Below are positions 49,090 through 57,295 of a DNA stretch of 64,000 nucleotides, piece after piece. Source of the stretch: CAYQQQ01 sp964420125 (lineage in GTDB: Bacteria > Actinomycetota > Acidimicrobiia > Acidimicrobiales > Microtrichaceae). The position numbers and the translations under genes are program-made. Numbering within the stretch: position 1 is the stretch's first letter; every line of letters starts with the position of its first letter. The notes under the pieces are model-generated. The model saw only the letters and a program-made list of their open reading frames with translations. It ran no database searches and had not been told where the DNA came from. Location: positions 338,956 to 402,955 of the forward strand of contig CAYQQQ010000001.1 of the NCBI GenBank assembly GCA_964420125.1, written 5' to 3'.

Positions 49090-50283
49090 ATGCAGCGCTT
49101 CTTCAAGGACGAGGGCATGCACTTCGCCGTGCTGTGCAGCCTGGGCTTCGCCTACTCGAACGTCGCGGACGTCGGCGAGACGTTGGCCACCATCGAACGC
49201 ATCCCCGAGGGCGACCGCGAGGCGTGGGTGCGGGAGTGGACCGCCACCGCGGACTCCTTGCGCACCCAGGCCGAGGAGTCGCGCTCCGGCGGCCACCGGG
49301 TGAGCGCCCGGTCACGGCTCCTGCGCGCCTCCACCTACTACGACCACGCCTCGGCGATGTCGCCCGGCACCGAGGACGAGAGCCGGTTCACCTCGCTGTG
49401 GGAGCAGCACCGGAAGTGCTGGGACGACGCTGTCGATCTGTTCGACACCCCGGTGGAGCGGATCGAGATCCCCTACGAGGACACCACCCTGGCCGGCTAC
49501 TTCTTCGCACCCGACGACACCGGCAAGCCGCGGCCGACGGTGATCCTCAACAACGGCTCCGACGGCCCCGTCATCTCCCAGTGGAGCTTCGGGGGGCGAG
49601 CCGCAGTGCAGCGGGGCTGGAACGCCATGACCTTCGACGGTCCCGGCCAGGGGGCCGCCCTGCACCGCCAGGGCCTGTACTTCCGCCCCGACTGGGAGAA
49701 GGTGGTCACCCCGGTGGTCGACCTCCTGTGCGGCAGGCCCGACGTGGACACCTCCCGCATCGCACTGCAGGGGATCAGCCAGGGGGGCTACTGGGCGCCG
49801 CGCGCCGCCGCCTTCGAGCACCGGCTGGCGGCGTTGGTGGCCGACCCGGGCGTGATGCGGGTGTCCGGATCCTGGGAGGCGAAGCTCCCCCCGGACATGG
49901 TGAAGCTGCTCGACGACGGCAACAAGAAGGACTTCGACGACCTCATGGAGGTCGGCCTCGACGCCACGCAGAAGGCGGTGCTGGCCTGGCGGATGGCACC
50001 CTACGGGGTCACCTCGCTGTTCGACGCCTACCAGGCGGCACGCCTGCAGTCTCTCGACGAGGACATGGTGAAGGCCATCGCCTGTCCCACCCTGGTGCTC
50101 TCCCCCGACCACGAGCAGTTCTGGCCGGGCCAGTCCCAGGAGATGTTCGACCTGCTGACCTGCGAGCGCAAGGAGCTCGCCCGCTTCACCACCGCCGAGG
50201 GGAGCGACTGGCACTGCGAGCCGGCCGCGCAGAGCCTGCGCGATGAGCGGGTGTTCGACTTCCTCGAGGACGTCCTGGCCTGA
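49090..50283 (+). CDS. Alpha/beta hydrolase, dihydropseudooxynicotine-hydrolase/FrsA-like
   Basis: The 397-residue protein has a helical N-terminal domain (about 1-125) followed by an alpha/beta-hydrolase core. The nucleophile elbow is GISQGGYWA (Ser about residue 235), the acid is probably in LSPDHEQFW and the His is in EGSDWHCEP (about residue 377). The arrangement resembles C-C bond hydrolases such as 2,6-dihydropseudooxynicotine hydrolase. The gene is leaderless. The exact substrate cannot be read from sequence. Confidence 0.85.
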   Translation: MQRFFKDEGMHFAVLCSLGFAYSNVADVGETLATIERIPEGDREAWVREWTATADSLRTQAEESRSGGHRVSARSRLLRASTYYDHASAMSPGTEDESRFTSLWEQHRKCWDDAVDLFDTPVERIEIPYEDTTLAGYFFAPDDTGKPRPTVILNNGSDGPVISQWSFGGRAAVQRGWNAMTFDGPGQGAALHRQGLYFRPDWEKVVTPVVDLLCGRPDVDTSRIALQGISQGGYWAPRAAAFEHRLAALVADPGVMRVSGSWEAKLPPDMVKLLDDGNKKDFDDLMEVGLDATQKAVLAWRMAPYGVTSLFDAYQAARLQSLDEDMVKAIACPTLVLSPDHEQFWPGQSQEMFDLLTCERKELARFTTAEGSDWHCEPAAQSLRDERVFDFLEDVLA

Positions 50284-50501
50284 GGGTCGCTCGCGCATGG
50301 GAGCCTGTGGGGGAGCACTCGCTCGCCATCACCAGCAGGCGACGCCTCTGCGACAAGCTCAAGGCCTCCGGCACGTCGACCGATCACGGGTGGATGGCAC
50401 GCGGCACCGCGGAACAGGGCGCACCCGCGACCGACCGGACCGGAGCGCTCGACCCCGATGACGCCCGCGCGGGTGCCGACCCACAGCCGCCACATGGAGC
50501 C

Positions 50502-51011
50502 ATGGGTGACCAGCCGATCCGAACCACACCAGTCGGGAGTCGACGCACGCTGGGGTTCACCGTCGACGACGACGTCGCGAAGCAACGCCGCGCAACGCTG
50601 CACGTCCAGTGGACCCTCTATGGACTCGCCATCCTCGGAACGCTCGGTTGGTTCGGCTTCATCGGGTTTCAGCACGTGCAGAACTCACACGACTACGCCG
50701 CTCGGGACCTCATGAGGAGAGCAGAGCTCGCCTACGAGCTGAAGCCTCATGAGGCTGGTGTGGATGCAGCCTGGATGTCCGAGCAGGTGATGATCGACGG
50801 TCGCGACGTCGTCTTCGTGGACAGCCCCGCGGTCAGCGACGCTTCCCATGTCGCATCCATCCACGACGGCGCCCGCTTCGGTGTAGCGGTCCGAGCCACC
50901 TCGAGGACGTGCTACCTCGCAGCCGAGCTCACGTCGGGCCGCATGAGCGACACGTTCAAGACCGATGTGGCCGAGTGCTCCGGTAGCCGAGCGATCGAGC
51001 TGATCGAGTGA
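50502..51011 (+). CDS. Pilin-like single-helix protein, function unknown
   Basis: I do not recognise this 169-residue protein with confidence. It has a polar N-terminus, one helix (TLYGLAILGTLGWFGFIGF, about residues 34-52) and an outside domain. That domain ends with a Cys pair (RTCYLAAELTSG then VAECSG) like those closing many type IV pilin-like domains. There is no prepilin GF-TLVE signature, so pilin function is doubtful. Its DNA is less GC-rich than neighbouring genes. It forms a pair with the membrane protein that follows four bases later. Confidence 0.5.
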   Translation: MGDQPIRTTPVGSRRTLGFTVDDDVAKQRRATLHVQWTLYGLAILGTLGWFGFIGFQHVQNSHDYAARDLMRRAELAYELKPHEAGVDAAWMSEQVMIDGRDVVFVDSPAVSDASHVASIHDGARFGVAVRATSRTCYLAAELTSGRMSDTFKTDVAECSGSRAIELIE

Positions 51012-51015
51012 TCAC

Positions 51016-51879
51016 ATGACGACAGCCCCGAAGCAGCAGGCTCCTCGAGCGACTGCACAGGATGCCGCCCGGCTGAACGCTCGGAAGATCACCGGGATGG
51101 CCAACGCGTACGGTCTCCTGCTCGTCGTCTGGTTGGGCTTGGTCACCTTCGTCGCGATCTTCACGGATCGATCCATGTGGCGGCCGGTGCTGCTGGTAGG
51201 TCTTCTGATCCCGCTCTCCTTCAGAAAGGTCGTCGCGTGGGTCAGGACGAAGCCGAGCGCCGTCTCGGAGCGGGAGATGCGGAGCGCATACCTCGACGCG
51301 GTCAACATGTCCTACGACGACTCACCGGAAGAGCAGCCGGCGGCCGTCGCGATGGCTCAGGTCTATCGAAACGCCATCTCTGCCACACCCTCTGCTGCCG
51401 TTGCGCTCGTAGGAGGAGGGCTGAGAATCGCTTGGTCACGTTCGATGACGGGAACGACCTTCGACAACGTGGTCGATGTGCACCCCGGGGACATCCAGAA
51501 GATGAGGTGGAGGATGCCACGGAGGGTGCTACGGCTTCGTCCTAGCGTGCGTGAGGTTCGACCGGGATGGTTCACTCGGCCAGAGGAGGACTTCATGGGT
51601 GGGACCAGGTCGCTGGCAGATCCGGACACCTGGCCCTGGACCGAGGACCACGAGCTCGGACCGACTGTCGAACTGACGCTGGCCTCTGGGACCTCCGTGA
51701 AGTTCACGGTCATGGCGAGGGAGTGGGCACATCGCAGTTCGGACGGAGGCGACGCAGCGACTTCTCGTGGCTACTGGGCTGAGGACGCCATCCGCATCCT
51801 CGATTGGCTTCGAGCGAACTGGCCCCGACCGGACGGTTCCCGGAGAGCTCGGGCTGTAGCCTCGAACCCGTCGACCTGA
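51016..51879 (+). CDS. Hypothetical membrane protein
   Basis: I do not recognise this 287-residue product. Two hydrophobic helices near the N-terminus (ANAYGLLLVVWLGLVTFVAIF and WRPVLLVGLLIPLSF, about residues 32-70) are followed by a soluble region with a beta-rich middle (TFDNVVDVHPGDIQKM) and a Trp-rich end. It shares the lower GC content of the preceding gene. Its 3' end overlaps the P450 promoter and start by about 10-76 bases, which suggests that this pair was inserted beside the P450. Confidence 0.5.
   Translation: MTTAPKQQAPRATAQDAARLNARKITGMANAYGLLLVVWLGLVTFVAIFTDRSMWRPVLLVGLLIPLSFRKVVAWVRTKPSAVSEREMRSAYLDAVNMSYDDSPEEQPAAVAMAQVYRNAISATPSAAVALVGGGLRIAWSRSMTGTTFDNVVDVHPGDIQKMRWRMPRRVLRLRPSVREVRPGWFTRPEEDFMGGTRSLADPDTWPWTEDHELGPTVELTLASGTSVKFTVMAREWAHRSSDGGDAATSRGYWAEDAIRILDWLRANWPRPDGSRRARAVASNPST
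51857..51862 (+). promoter_or_regulatory. -10 element of P450 gene pointing to a GTC start
   Basis: TAGCCT ends seven bases before GTC 51870, where GTC GAC CTG ACC GAC begins the usual P450 N-terminus. The same spacing precedes GTG 53151 and others. Confidence 0.45.
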
Positions 51880-53105
51880 CCGACCCGGACCTCTTCTCCG
51901 ACGGCCCACCGCACCGGGCCTACCGACACCTTCGCGACCACGCCCCGGTGCACTGGCACGAACCCACCGCCAACACGCCCGACGGCGAGGGGTTCTGGTG
52001 CCTGACCCGCCACGAGGACGTCGAGTGGGCCGCCAAGCACGCCGAGCTCTTCTCCTCCGAGGGAGGGGGCGACCGAGACGGCGGTGGCACCCTCATCGAG
52101 GACCTGCCCAAGGGGTTCGCCGCCGGCGTGCTGCTCAACATGATGGACGACCCCCGCCACCACCACATCCGCCGTCTCGTCACCCCGTCGGTGAGCCCCA
52201 GGACCCTGCGCCGGCTGGAGGCGCCGCTCGCCCGCCGCTGCGCCGACCTGCTGGACAGTGCCGTGCAGGACGAGACCTGCGACTTCCTGGTGGAGGTGGC
52301 CGCCGAGCTGCCGCTGCAGGCCATCGCGTCGCTGATGGGGGTCCCCCAGTCCGACCGGCACTTCCTACTGGACTGGGCAGACGCCACCCTCGACTACGAC
52401 GACCACGACCCCGGTGGCACCTCCGAGCGGTCGGCGGCGGCCCAGGTCGCGATGTCCGCCTACTGCACCCGGGTGCTGGCCGACAAGCGATCCTGTCCGG
52501 CCGAGGACCTGCTGTCGGTGCTGGTCACCGCACAGCTGCCATCCGAGGCGGATCCCGGCGGTCCGCTGAGCGAGCTCGAACAGGAGATGTTCTTCCACCT
52601 GCTGATCGCCGCCGGCAGCGAGACCACCCGGAACACGATCACCGCCGGGCTGCTGGCCCTCATGGACCGACCCGAGGCATGGCACGCGCTGCGCGCCGAT
52701 CGGAGCCTGCTGCCCACGGCGGTGGAGGAGATGCTGCGCTGGGCGTCCTCCACCGTGTACAACCGCCGCACCGCCACCCGGGAGGTCGAGCGCCACGGCA
52801 AGGTCATCCGCCCCGGAGACAAGGTGGTGCTGTGGTGGCAGGCGGCCAACTTCGACGAGCGGGTGTTCGCCGATCCGCTCCGCTTCGACATCCGCCGTCG
52901 GCCGAACCCGCACCTGAGCTTCGGGATCGGCAGCCACTTCTGCCTGGGAGCCAACCTGGCCCGCCTGGAGATCTCGCTGGTCTTCGACGCGCTGCTGGAC
53001 CGGGTGGAGCGCATCAAACCGGCAGGGCCGGCGGAGCGGACCCGCTCCAACAAGCACGCGGGGTTCCGTCACGCGCCCGTCAGGTTCCAGGTGGCAACGC
53101 GATGA
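51870..53105 (+). CDS. Cytochrome P450
   Basis: The monooxygenase has about 411 residues. The heme loop is FGIGSHFCLGANLAR (Cys about residue 358), the I-helix oxygen motif is AAGSETTRN, and the K-helix ExxR is EEMLR. The N-terminus from VDLTDPDLFSDGPPHRAYRHLR is typical of bacterial CYPs that act on steroids, terpenes or fatty acids. No ATG or GTG lies near it; the promoter points to GTC 51870, with TTG 51804 an upstream option. No ferredoxin gene is adjacent. Confidence 0.9.
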   Translation, partial: VDLTDPDLFSDGPPHRAYRHLRDHAPVHWHEPTANTPDGEGFWCLTRHEDVEWAAKHAELFSSEGGGDRDGGGTLIEDLPKGFAAGVLLNMMDDPRHHHIRRLVTPSVSPRTLRRLEAPLARRCADLLDSAVQDETCDFLVEVAAELPLQAIASLMGVPQSDRHFLLDWADATLDYDDHDPGGTSERSAAAQVAMSAYCTRVLADKRSCPAEDLLSVLVTAQLPSEADPGGPLSELEQEMFFHLLIAAGSETTRNTITAGLLALMDRPEAWHALRADRSLLPTAVEEMLRWASSTVYNRRTATREVERHGKVIRPGDKVVLWWQAANFDERVFADPLRFDIRRRPNPHLSFGIGSHFCLGANLARLEISLVFDALLDRVERIKPAGPAERTRSNKHAGFRHAPVRFQVATR

Positions 53106-53137
53106 CCGCCGCACTCCCCGTGGTGCGGTTCGATCGG

Positions 53138-53143
53138 TAGCCT
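53138..53143 (+). promoter_or_regulatory. -10 element of CPVCNK membrane-protein gene (leaderless)
   Basis: TAGCCT ends seven bases before GTG 53151, an arrangement nearly identical to that of the P450 and the hydrolase. Confidence 0.5.
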
Positions 53144-53150
53144 CGGTGCC

Positions 53151-53651
53151 GTGACCACGCCCCTGACCGGCCCTCAGCTCGAGCAACCACCTGGCCGGGA
53201 TCCATCAGCGGGTGGAAACCGCTGGGGCCGGCGGCGGTGGCTGGCGGCACTGGCAGGCGCCGTGCTCACCGCCCTGCTCATCGGTCTGCCCACCGACGTG
53301 ATCCCCAACCCGGTGTTCGGCCGCCCCGTGCCCGTCACCTGGTGGTCGCTGCCGGTGCTGGTCGCCACCTCGGTGCTGGCGGGCCTGCTGCTGGCCACCT
53401 ACGTCCGCGACGGCGGGGCCGACGACCCGGTCGACCGGCCGGCACGAGCGGGCGGGGTCGGTGGGCTGCTGGCGTTCTTCGCGGTGGGCTGCCCGGTGTG
53501 CAACAAGCTGGTGGTCGTCGCCCTCGGCACCACCGGCGCCCTCGAGCTCTTCGCCCCGCTGCAACCGCTGCTGGCGGTCGCCTCGGTGGCCCTGCTGGCG
53601 GTGGCGCTGCAACGGCGTCTGGCCGGCGAGCGAGCCTGTCCGGTCGGCTGA
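53151..53651 (+). CDS. Small membrane protein with CPVCNK motif
   Basis: The 166-residue protein has four hydrophobic segments (WLAALAGAVLTALLIGL, WWSLPVLVATSVLAGLLLA, GGLLAFFAVGCPVCNKLVVVALG, LLAVASVALLAVAL). The Cys-x2-Cys of GCPVCNK lies inside the third segment. Conserved actinobacterial proteins share this motif, but I know no assigned function. A membrane thiol-redox or copper-related role is only a guess. It follows the P450 and precedes an ABA4-like gene. Confidence 0.6.
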   Translation: MTTPLTGPQLEQPPGRDPSAGGNRWGRRRWLAALAGAVLTALLIGLPTDVIPNPVFGRPVPVTWWSLPVLVATSVLAGLLLATYVRDGGADDPVDRPARAGGVGGLLAFFAVGCPVCNKLVVVALGTTGALELFAPLQPLLAVASVALLAVALQRRLAGERACPVG

Positions 53652-53737
53652 ATCCGGGCGCCGTCGCCATTCCCCGAGCGTTCCCACCCGGGCCTCCCCG
53701 CCACGGAATCCTCCCCCGCACCGGCGAAGATGGCGCC

Positions 53738-54307
53738 ATGGTCTCCCCCGACGATCGCAGCAGTCCGAACCCGGCCGGCACCGACTCCGACCTCACCGCA
53801 GCCGCGCCGGTCGACCGCACATCGCCGAACGGCTCCGTCCCCGTCGCTGCCGCCGGTGACCCCCCGCTCCCGCCGATGTCCGCAGCCCAACGTCGGGCGT
53901 TCAGCGTTCTGTCGGCCACCACCGCGCCGGTGTGGCTGGCGATGATCCTGTTCCCCCGCTCGCGGGCCACCGCGGCGATCGTGCGCCTGGCCACCCCGCT
54001 GTACGCCGCACTCGGGATCACCTACACGGCGCTGCTGGCGGGCTCGGCGCTGGCGCCCGGCGGCGAGGCGCCGCGCTTCGACGACCCCGACCAGCTGCGC
54101 GCCGCCCTCGCTCGGCCCGACGCGTTCCTCGCCGGTTGGACCCACTACCTGGTGTTCGACCTCTACGTGGGCCGCCACATCTGGCAGGAGGCGCTGAGCC
54201 GCGGGCGCGCCGACCGCATCCCGTTGCTGCTCACCTGGATGGCCGGTCCGCTCGGGCTCACGCTCCACCTGGCCCGCAACGGCATGGACCGACGCCGCCA
54301 CCGCTAA
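53738..54307 (+). CDS. ABA4-like (DUF4281) membrane protein
   Basis: The 189-residue protein has a disordered N-terminus and four helices. The family signature is FLAGWTHYLVFDLYVGRHIWQEAL followed by IPLLLTWMAGPLGLTLHL (about residues 127-175). The plant relative ABA4 is involved in neoxanthin formation; bacterial functions are open. Its presence may hint at carotenoid chemistry, in keeping with CrtI-like genes elsewhere in the window. ATG 53738 is the start giving the family core. Confidence 0.75.
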   Translation: MVSPDDRSSPNPAGTDSDLTAAAPVDRTSPNGSVPVAAAGDPPLPPMSAAQRRAFSVLSATTAPVWLAMILFPRSRATAAIVRLATPLYAALGITYTALLAGSALAPGGEAPRFDDPDQLRAALARPDAFLAGWTHYLVFDLYVGRHIWQEALSRGRADRIPLLLTWMAGPLGLTLHLARNGMDRRRHR

Positions 54308-54321
54308 CCGGGAGCGGATCA

Positions 54322-54344
54322 CCTCGGCCGGTAGGAGGCCGGGG
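54322..54344. terminator. Hairpin between convergent ABA4-like and LLM genes
   Basis: CCTCGGCC pairs with GGCCGGGG (eight pairs, one G-U) over a seven-base loop, 15 bases after the ABA4-like stop. Confidence 0.4.
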
Positions 54345-54392
54345 GGCGGGAAGGGCAGGTCACACCCGATTTGGACCCGATCCGAGGAACCC

Positions 54393-55445
54393 TCACGAAC
54401 CGCCGGTCGAGGACCGCACCGAGCTGGCGATCTCTCCCCAGCGATCGAGGTGCTCGGGGTGCTGGGCCACGTCGTCGAGGGTGAGGTAGGAGATGACCCG
54501 GGTGGCGATGCTCCCGTAGCGCTCGACGAGCCGGTCGGCGACCTCGTCCCACGGCGCCACCACGGCGAAGGCGTCCAGCATGTCATCGGTGATGGTGGCG
54601 GCCAGGCCGGCCAGGTCTCCGGCCTTCAGGCACTCGTTCAGGCGGGCGGAGGTGCCCTCCCACCCCAGGTCGTCGAACTGGAAGGCGTAGTTCCTGGTCG
54701 AGCCGTAGAACCCGAGCTGCAGCCTCGCACGCTCCACCAGCGGCGCCCGCTCCTCCGGCGTGTCGCCCGGCACGACGAACACGGGGATCAGGAGGTCGAC
54801 GTCGTCGAGGGACCGACCCGCCCGCTCGGCGCCGGCACGCACCGAGGGCAGCAGCCGGTGCTCGAGGTAGTAGAGGGAGTGGAGAGGATGCACGTGCACC
54901 CCGTCGGCCACCTCGCCGGCCATGGCGGTCATCCACGGGCCCACCGCGGCGACGTCGACCTTGACGTCACCGTGGTCGTGCGCCGGCGGCGCCCACATGG
55001 GGGGCAGCAGGCTCAGGGAGTAGTAGGGCCCCTCGTGCGACAGGGGCGCGTCGCCCCGGAAGGCGGCCAGGCAGTCCTTCACCGCCAGCAGGTAGTCCCT
55101 CATGCGGGGGCCGGCCGGGTCGAAGGGCATCCCGTAGCGGCGCTCCACATGGGCCTTCACCTGGCTGCCGAGACCCAGCCGGAACCGCCCCCCGGTGTTG
55201 CCGGCCAGCTCCCAGGCCAGGCTGGCGGCGACCATCGGGCTCACAGGGAAGGCCACGGCGACCCCGGTGAGGAACGTGAGCGACGGCGCCGCGCTGGCGG
55301 CCATGGCCAGGGTCATCCACGGGGTCTGGCCGGTCTCGGTGAACATCATCCCCGACAGGCCCGCCTGCTCCACCCGCCGGGCCAGCTCCTCGGCATCCGA
55401 CCACGACACCGACGACACCATCACATCGAGCTCCACGGACCGCAC
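54393..55445 (-). CDS. F420-dependent LLM-class oxidoreductase
   Basis: The 350-residue protein matches the luciferase-like monooxygenase fold. The N-terminal strand runs VELDVMVSSVSWSDAEELARRVEQAG, and FTETGQTPWMTLAMAA and GNTGGRFRLGLGSQVKAHVERRYG follow. These features are as in the actinobacterial F420-dependent subgroup often labelled TIGR03617. It would transfer hydride using F420. Substrate is unknown. The start is GTG 55445, with GTG 55436 possible. Confidence 0.85.
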   Translation of the reverse strand: MRSVELDVMVSSVSWSDAEELARRVEQAGLSGMMFTETGQTPWMTLAMAASAAPSLTFLTGVAVAFPVSPMVAASLAWELAGNTGGRFRLGLGSQVKAHVERRYGMPFDPAGPRMRDYLLAVKDCLAAFRGDAPLSHEGPYYSLSLLPPMWAPPAHDHGDVKVDVAAVGPWMTAMAGEVADGVHVHPLHSLYYLEHRLLPSVRAGAERAGRSLDDVDLLIPVFVVPGDTPEERAPLVERARLQLGFYGSTRNYAFQFDDLGWEGTSARLNECLKAGDLAGLAATITDDMLDAFAVVAPWDEVADRLVERYGSIATRVISYLTLDDVAQHPEHLDRWGEIASSVRSSTGGS

Positions 55446-55475
55446 CCCCTGTCGACGACGGACGTCGCGACGACG

Positions 55476-57044
55476 CTACGCCGCCGAGTCCGCTGCTGCA
55501 GGGTCGGCCGCCGGAGCGATCCTCGCGTTGCGCAACAGGAACAGCGCTGCCACGGCCGCCATCCCGAGCCCGAGCGCCCCGATGCGGAACGCCTCGGCGA
55601 CCCCACCGGTGAAGACGTCGGCGGCCCGTCGTGCCTCCGCCTGCCCCACCGCTGCCCGGACCGCTTCGAAGTCGCCCGCCACGACCTTGCCACGCAGCCC
55701 GAGCAGCTTCCCGCTCGAACCCGCGGCGGAGTCCCAGGACGCACCGATGCGCGACATGGCGATCGACCCGATGATGGCGATGCCGAGCACCGACGCCACC
55801 TGCGCAGCCAGGTTCAACGCCCCCGACGCGCTGCCGGCGGCGTCCTTGTCCACCGCGGCCATCGTCGCCGCGGAGACCGCCGGCATGGCGGTGCCGAGGC
55901 CGGCGCCGAGCACCGCCAGGTCGAGCGCGATGCGGATCGCGGGGGTCGAGTCGTCGACACCGGAGAGCAGCAGCATCCCGAGCGCAGCGAGCCCCAGACC
56001 CACACAGGTGAGCAACGCCAGGCCGACCTTCGAGGCCATCTTGCCGGACAACGGCGACAGCACGATGAACGACACCGTGGCTCCCACCGTGATGATCCCG
56101 CACTCCGCCGGCGAGAACCCGAGGGCGTTCTGGAGCAGCAGCGTGAGCTGGAACAGCGACCCCGACAGCGCGAGGCCCAGCAGAACGGCCAGCACCAGCG
56201 CCGCCGGCACCGGCGAGCGGCGCAGCTGGCTCCAGTCGAGCATCTGGGTGCGGGCGTGTCGCTGCTGGAGCGCTGCCAGCGCGACCACGACCAGGCCGAA
56301 GGCGACCGGCACCAGCACCCTCGGCGCGCCGAACCCGCTCTTCTCCGCGGCGCTGAGTCCGACCGAGACGGCGAGCAGGGCGATCGTCACGAGCGCGGAG
56401 CCGATCCACTCGATGTCACCGGCCACGCGGCGCTCACGGCCGGGCAGCTTCGCGGAGGCCACCAGGAACACGCCGACGGCCAGGGGGACGTTGATGCCGA
56501 ACACCCACCGCCAGCCGATGCTCTGCACGAGCAGGCCGCCGATGAGCGGGCCCATCGCCATGGCGGCGGTGGAGACCGCGGTCCACATCCCCACCACGGA
56601 GCCGATGCGCTCCTTCGCCACGGCGGTGGTGAGGATGGCGAGCGCCAGCGAGCCGATCGCCGCGGCACCCACCCCCTGCACGGCCCGGGCGGCGATCAGG
56701 AGGCCGATCGTGGGAGCGAACGCCGAGGCGGCGGAGCCGACGGCGAAGATCGCGGCGCCGCCGAGGTACAGGCGCTTGCGGCCGAGGCGGTCCCCCAGCG
56801 CGCCGACGGGCAGGGCGAGCGCCGCACCGGCGACCACGTAGGCCATCAGCACCCACTGCAGCTGGGGCGCCGAGGCGTCGAGGTCGCGTTGGATGCGGGG
56901 AAGGGCGACCGTGGCGACACTGGCGTCCAGACCCACCAGGAACTGGCCGGCGGCGAGCGCCGCCACCACCATCGCGGACAGCTTGCCGGCCCCCTGGGCG
57001 CGGCCGGCCCGGCCGGAATCCTCCCGCACGTGGGTGTCGGTCAT
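55476..57044 (-). CDS. MFS drug exporter, DHA2 (EmrB/QacA) family
   Basis: The 522-residue transporter has about 14 helices. It carries the DHA motifs LDASVATVALPRIQRDL (motif D1), GALGDRLGRKRLYLGG (motif A) and GPLIGGLLVQSIGWRWVFGINVP (motif C). It exports hydrophobic drugs using the proton gradient. GGAGG lies seven bases before ATG 57044. No TetR or MarR regulator is adjacent on its promoter side; the 251 bases upstream hold only a possible TACCGT -10. Confidence 0.92.
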   Translation of the reverse strand: MTDTHVREDSGRAGRAQGAGKLSAMVVAALAAGQFLVGLDASVATVALPRIQRDLDASAPQLQWVLMAYVVAGAALALPVGALGDRLGRKRLYLGGAAIFAVGSAASAFAPTIGLLIAARAVQGVGAAAIGSLALAILTTAVAKERIGSVVGMWTAVSTAAMAMGPLIGGLLVQSIGWRWVFGINVPLAVGVFLVASAKLPGRERRVAGDIEWIGSALVTIALLAVSVGLSAAEKSGFGAPRVLVPVAFGLVVVALAALQQRHARTQMLDWSQLRRSPVPAALVLAVLLGLALSGSLFQLTLLLQNALGFSPAECGIITVGATVSFIVLSPLSGKMASKVGLALLTCVGLGLAALGMLLLSGVDDSTPAIRIALDLAVLGAGLGTAMPAVSAATMAAVDKDAAGSASGALNLAAQVASVLGIAIIGSIAMSRIGASWDSAAGSSGKLLGLRGKVVAGDFEAVRAAVGQAEARRAADVFTGGVAEAFRIGALGLGMAAVAALFLLRNARIAPAADPAAADSAA

Positions 57045-57295
57045 CGTTCGCCTCCACCGTGGTCCGGGTCGGCGACCGACGGCTCGGATCACGGTATCGG
57101 CGGGGGTGAGGATCGCCACCGGAGACCCCTCGACCCCGTCGTCACCTTCAGCCCGCGACGGCCGAGCTGACAGGGCCACGGCCACGGTCGCCTGCGGGGC
57201 GACGGACCGACCTCACACTTCAGCGGTCGATGCCGACAGCCGTGTCCTGGGTCGGGCAGTCGTGCGCCGGTCGGGCGCACGCAACTGCCGAGGGG
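57045..57295. other. 251-bp intergenic region, no gene seen
   Basis: This lies between the MFS start and the NUDIX regulator stop, both on the minus strand. On that strand TACCGT (57096-57091) could be the MFS -10, with a leader of about 46 bases. No other convincing element is visible. Confidence 0.3.

Noticed and set aside
54450..57170. 906-codon plus-strand frame opposite the LLM and MFS genes
   Set aside because: It spans two unrelated minus-strand genes and their gap, so it cannot be a single real protein.
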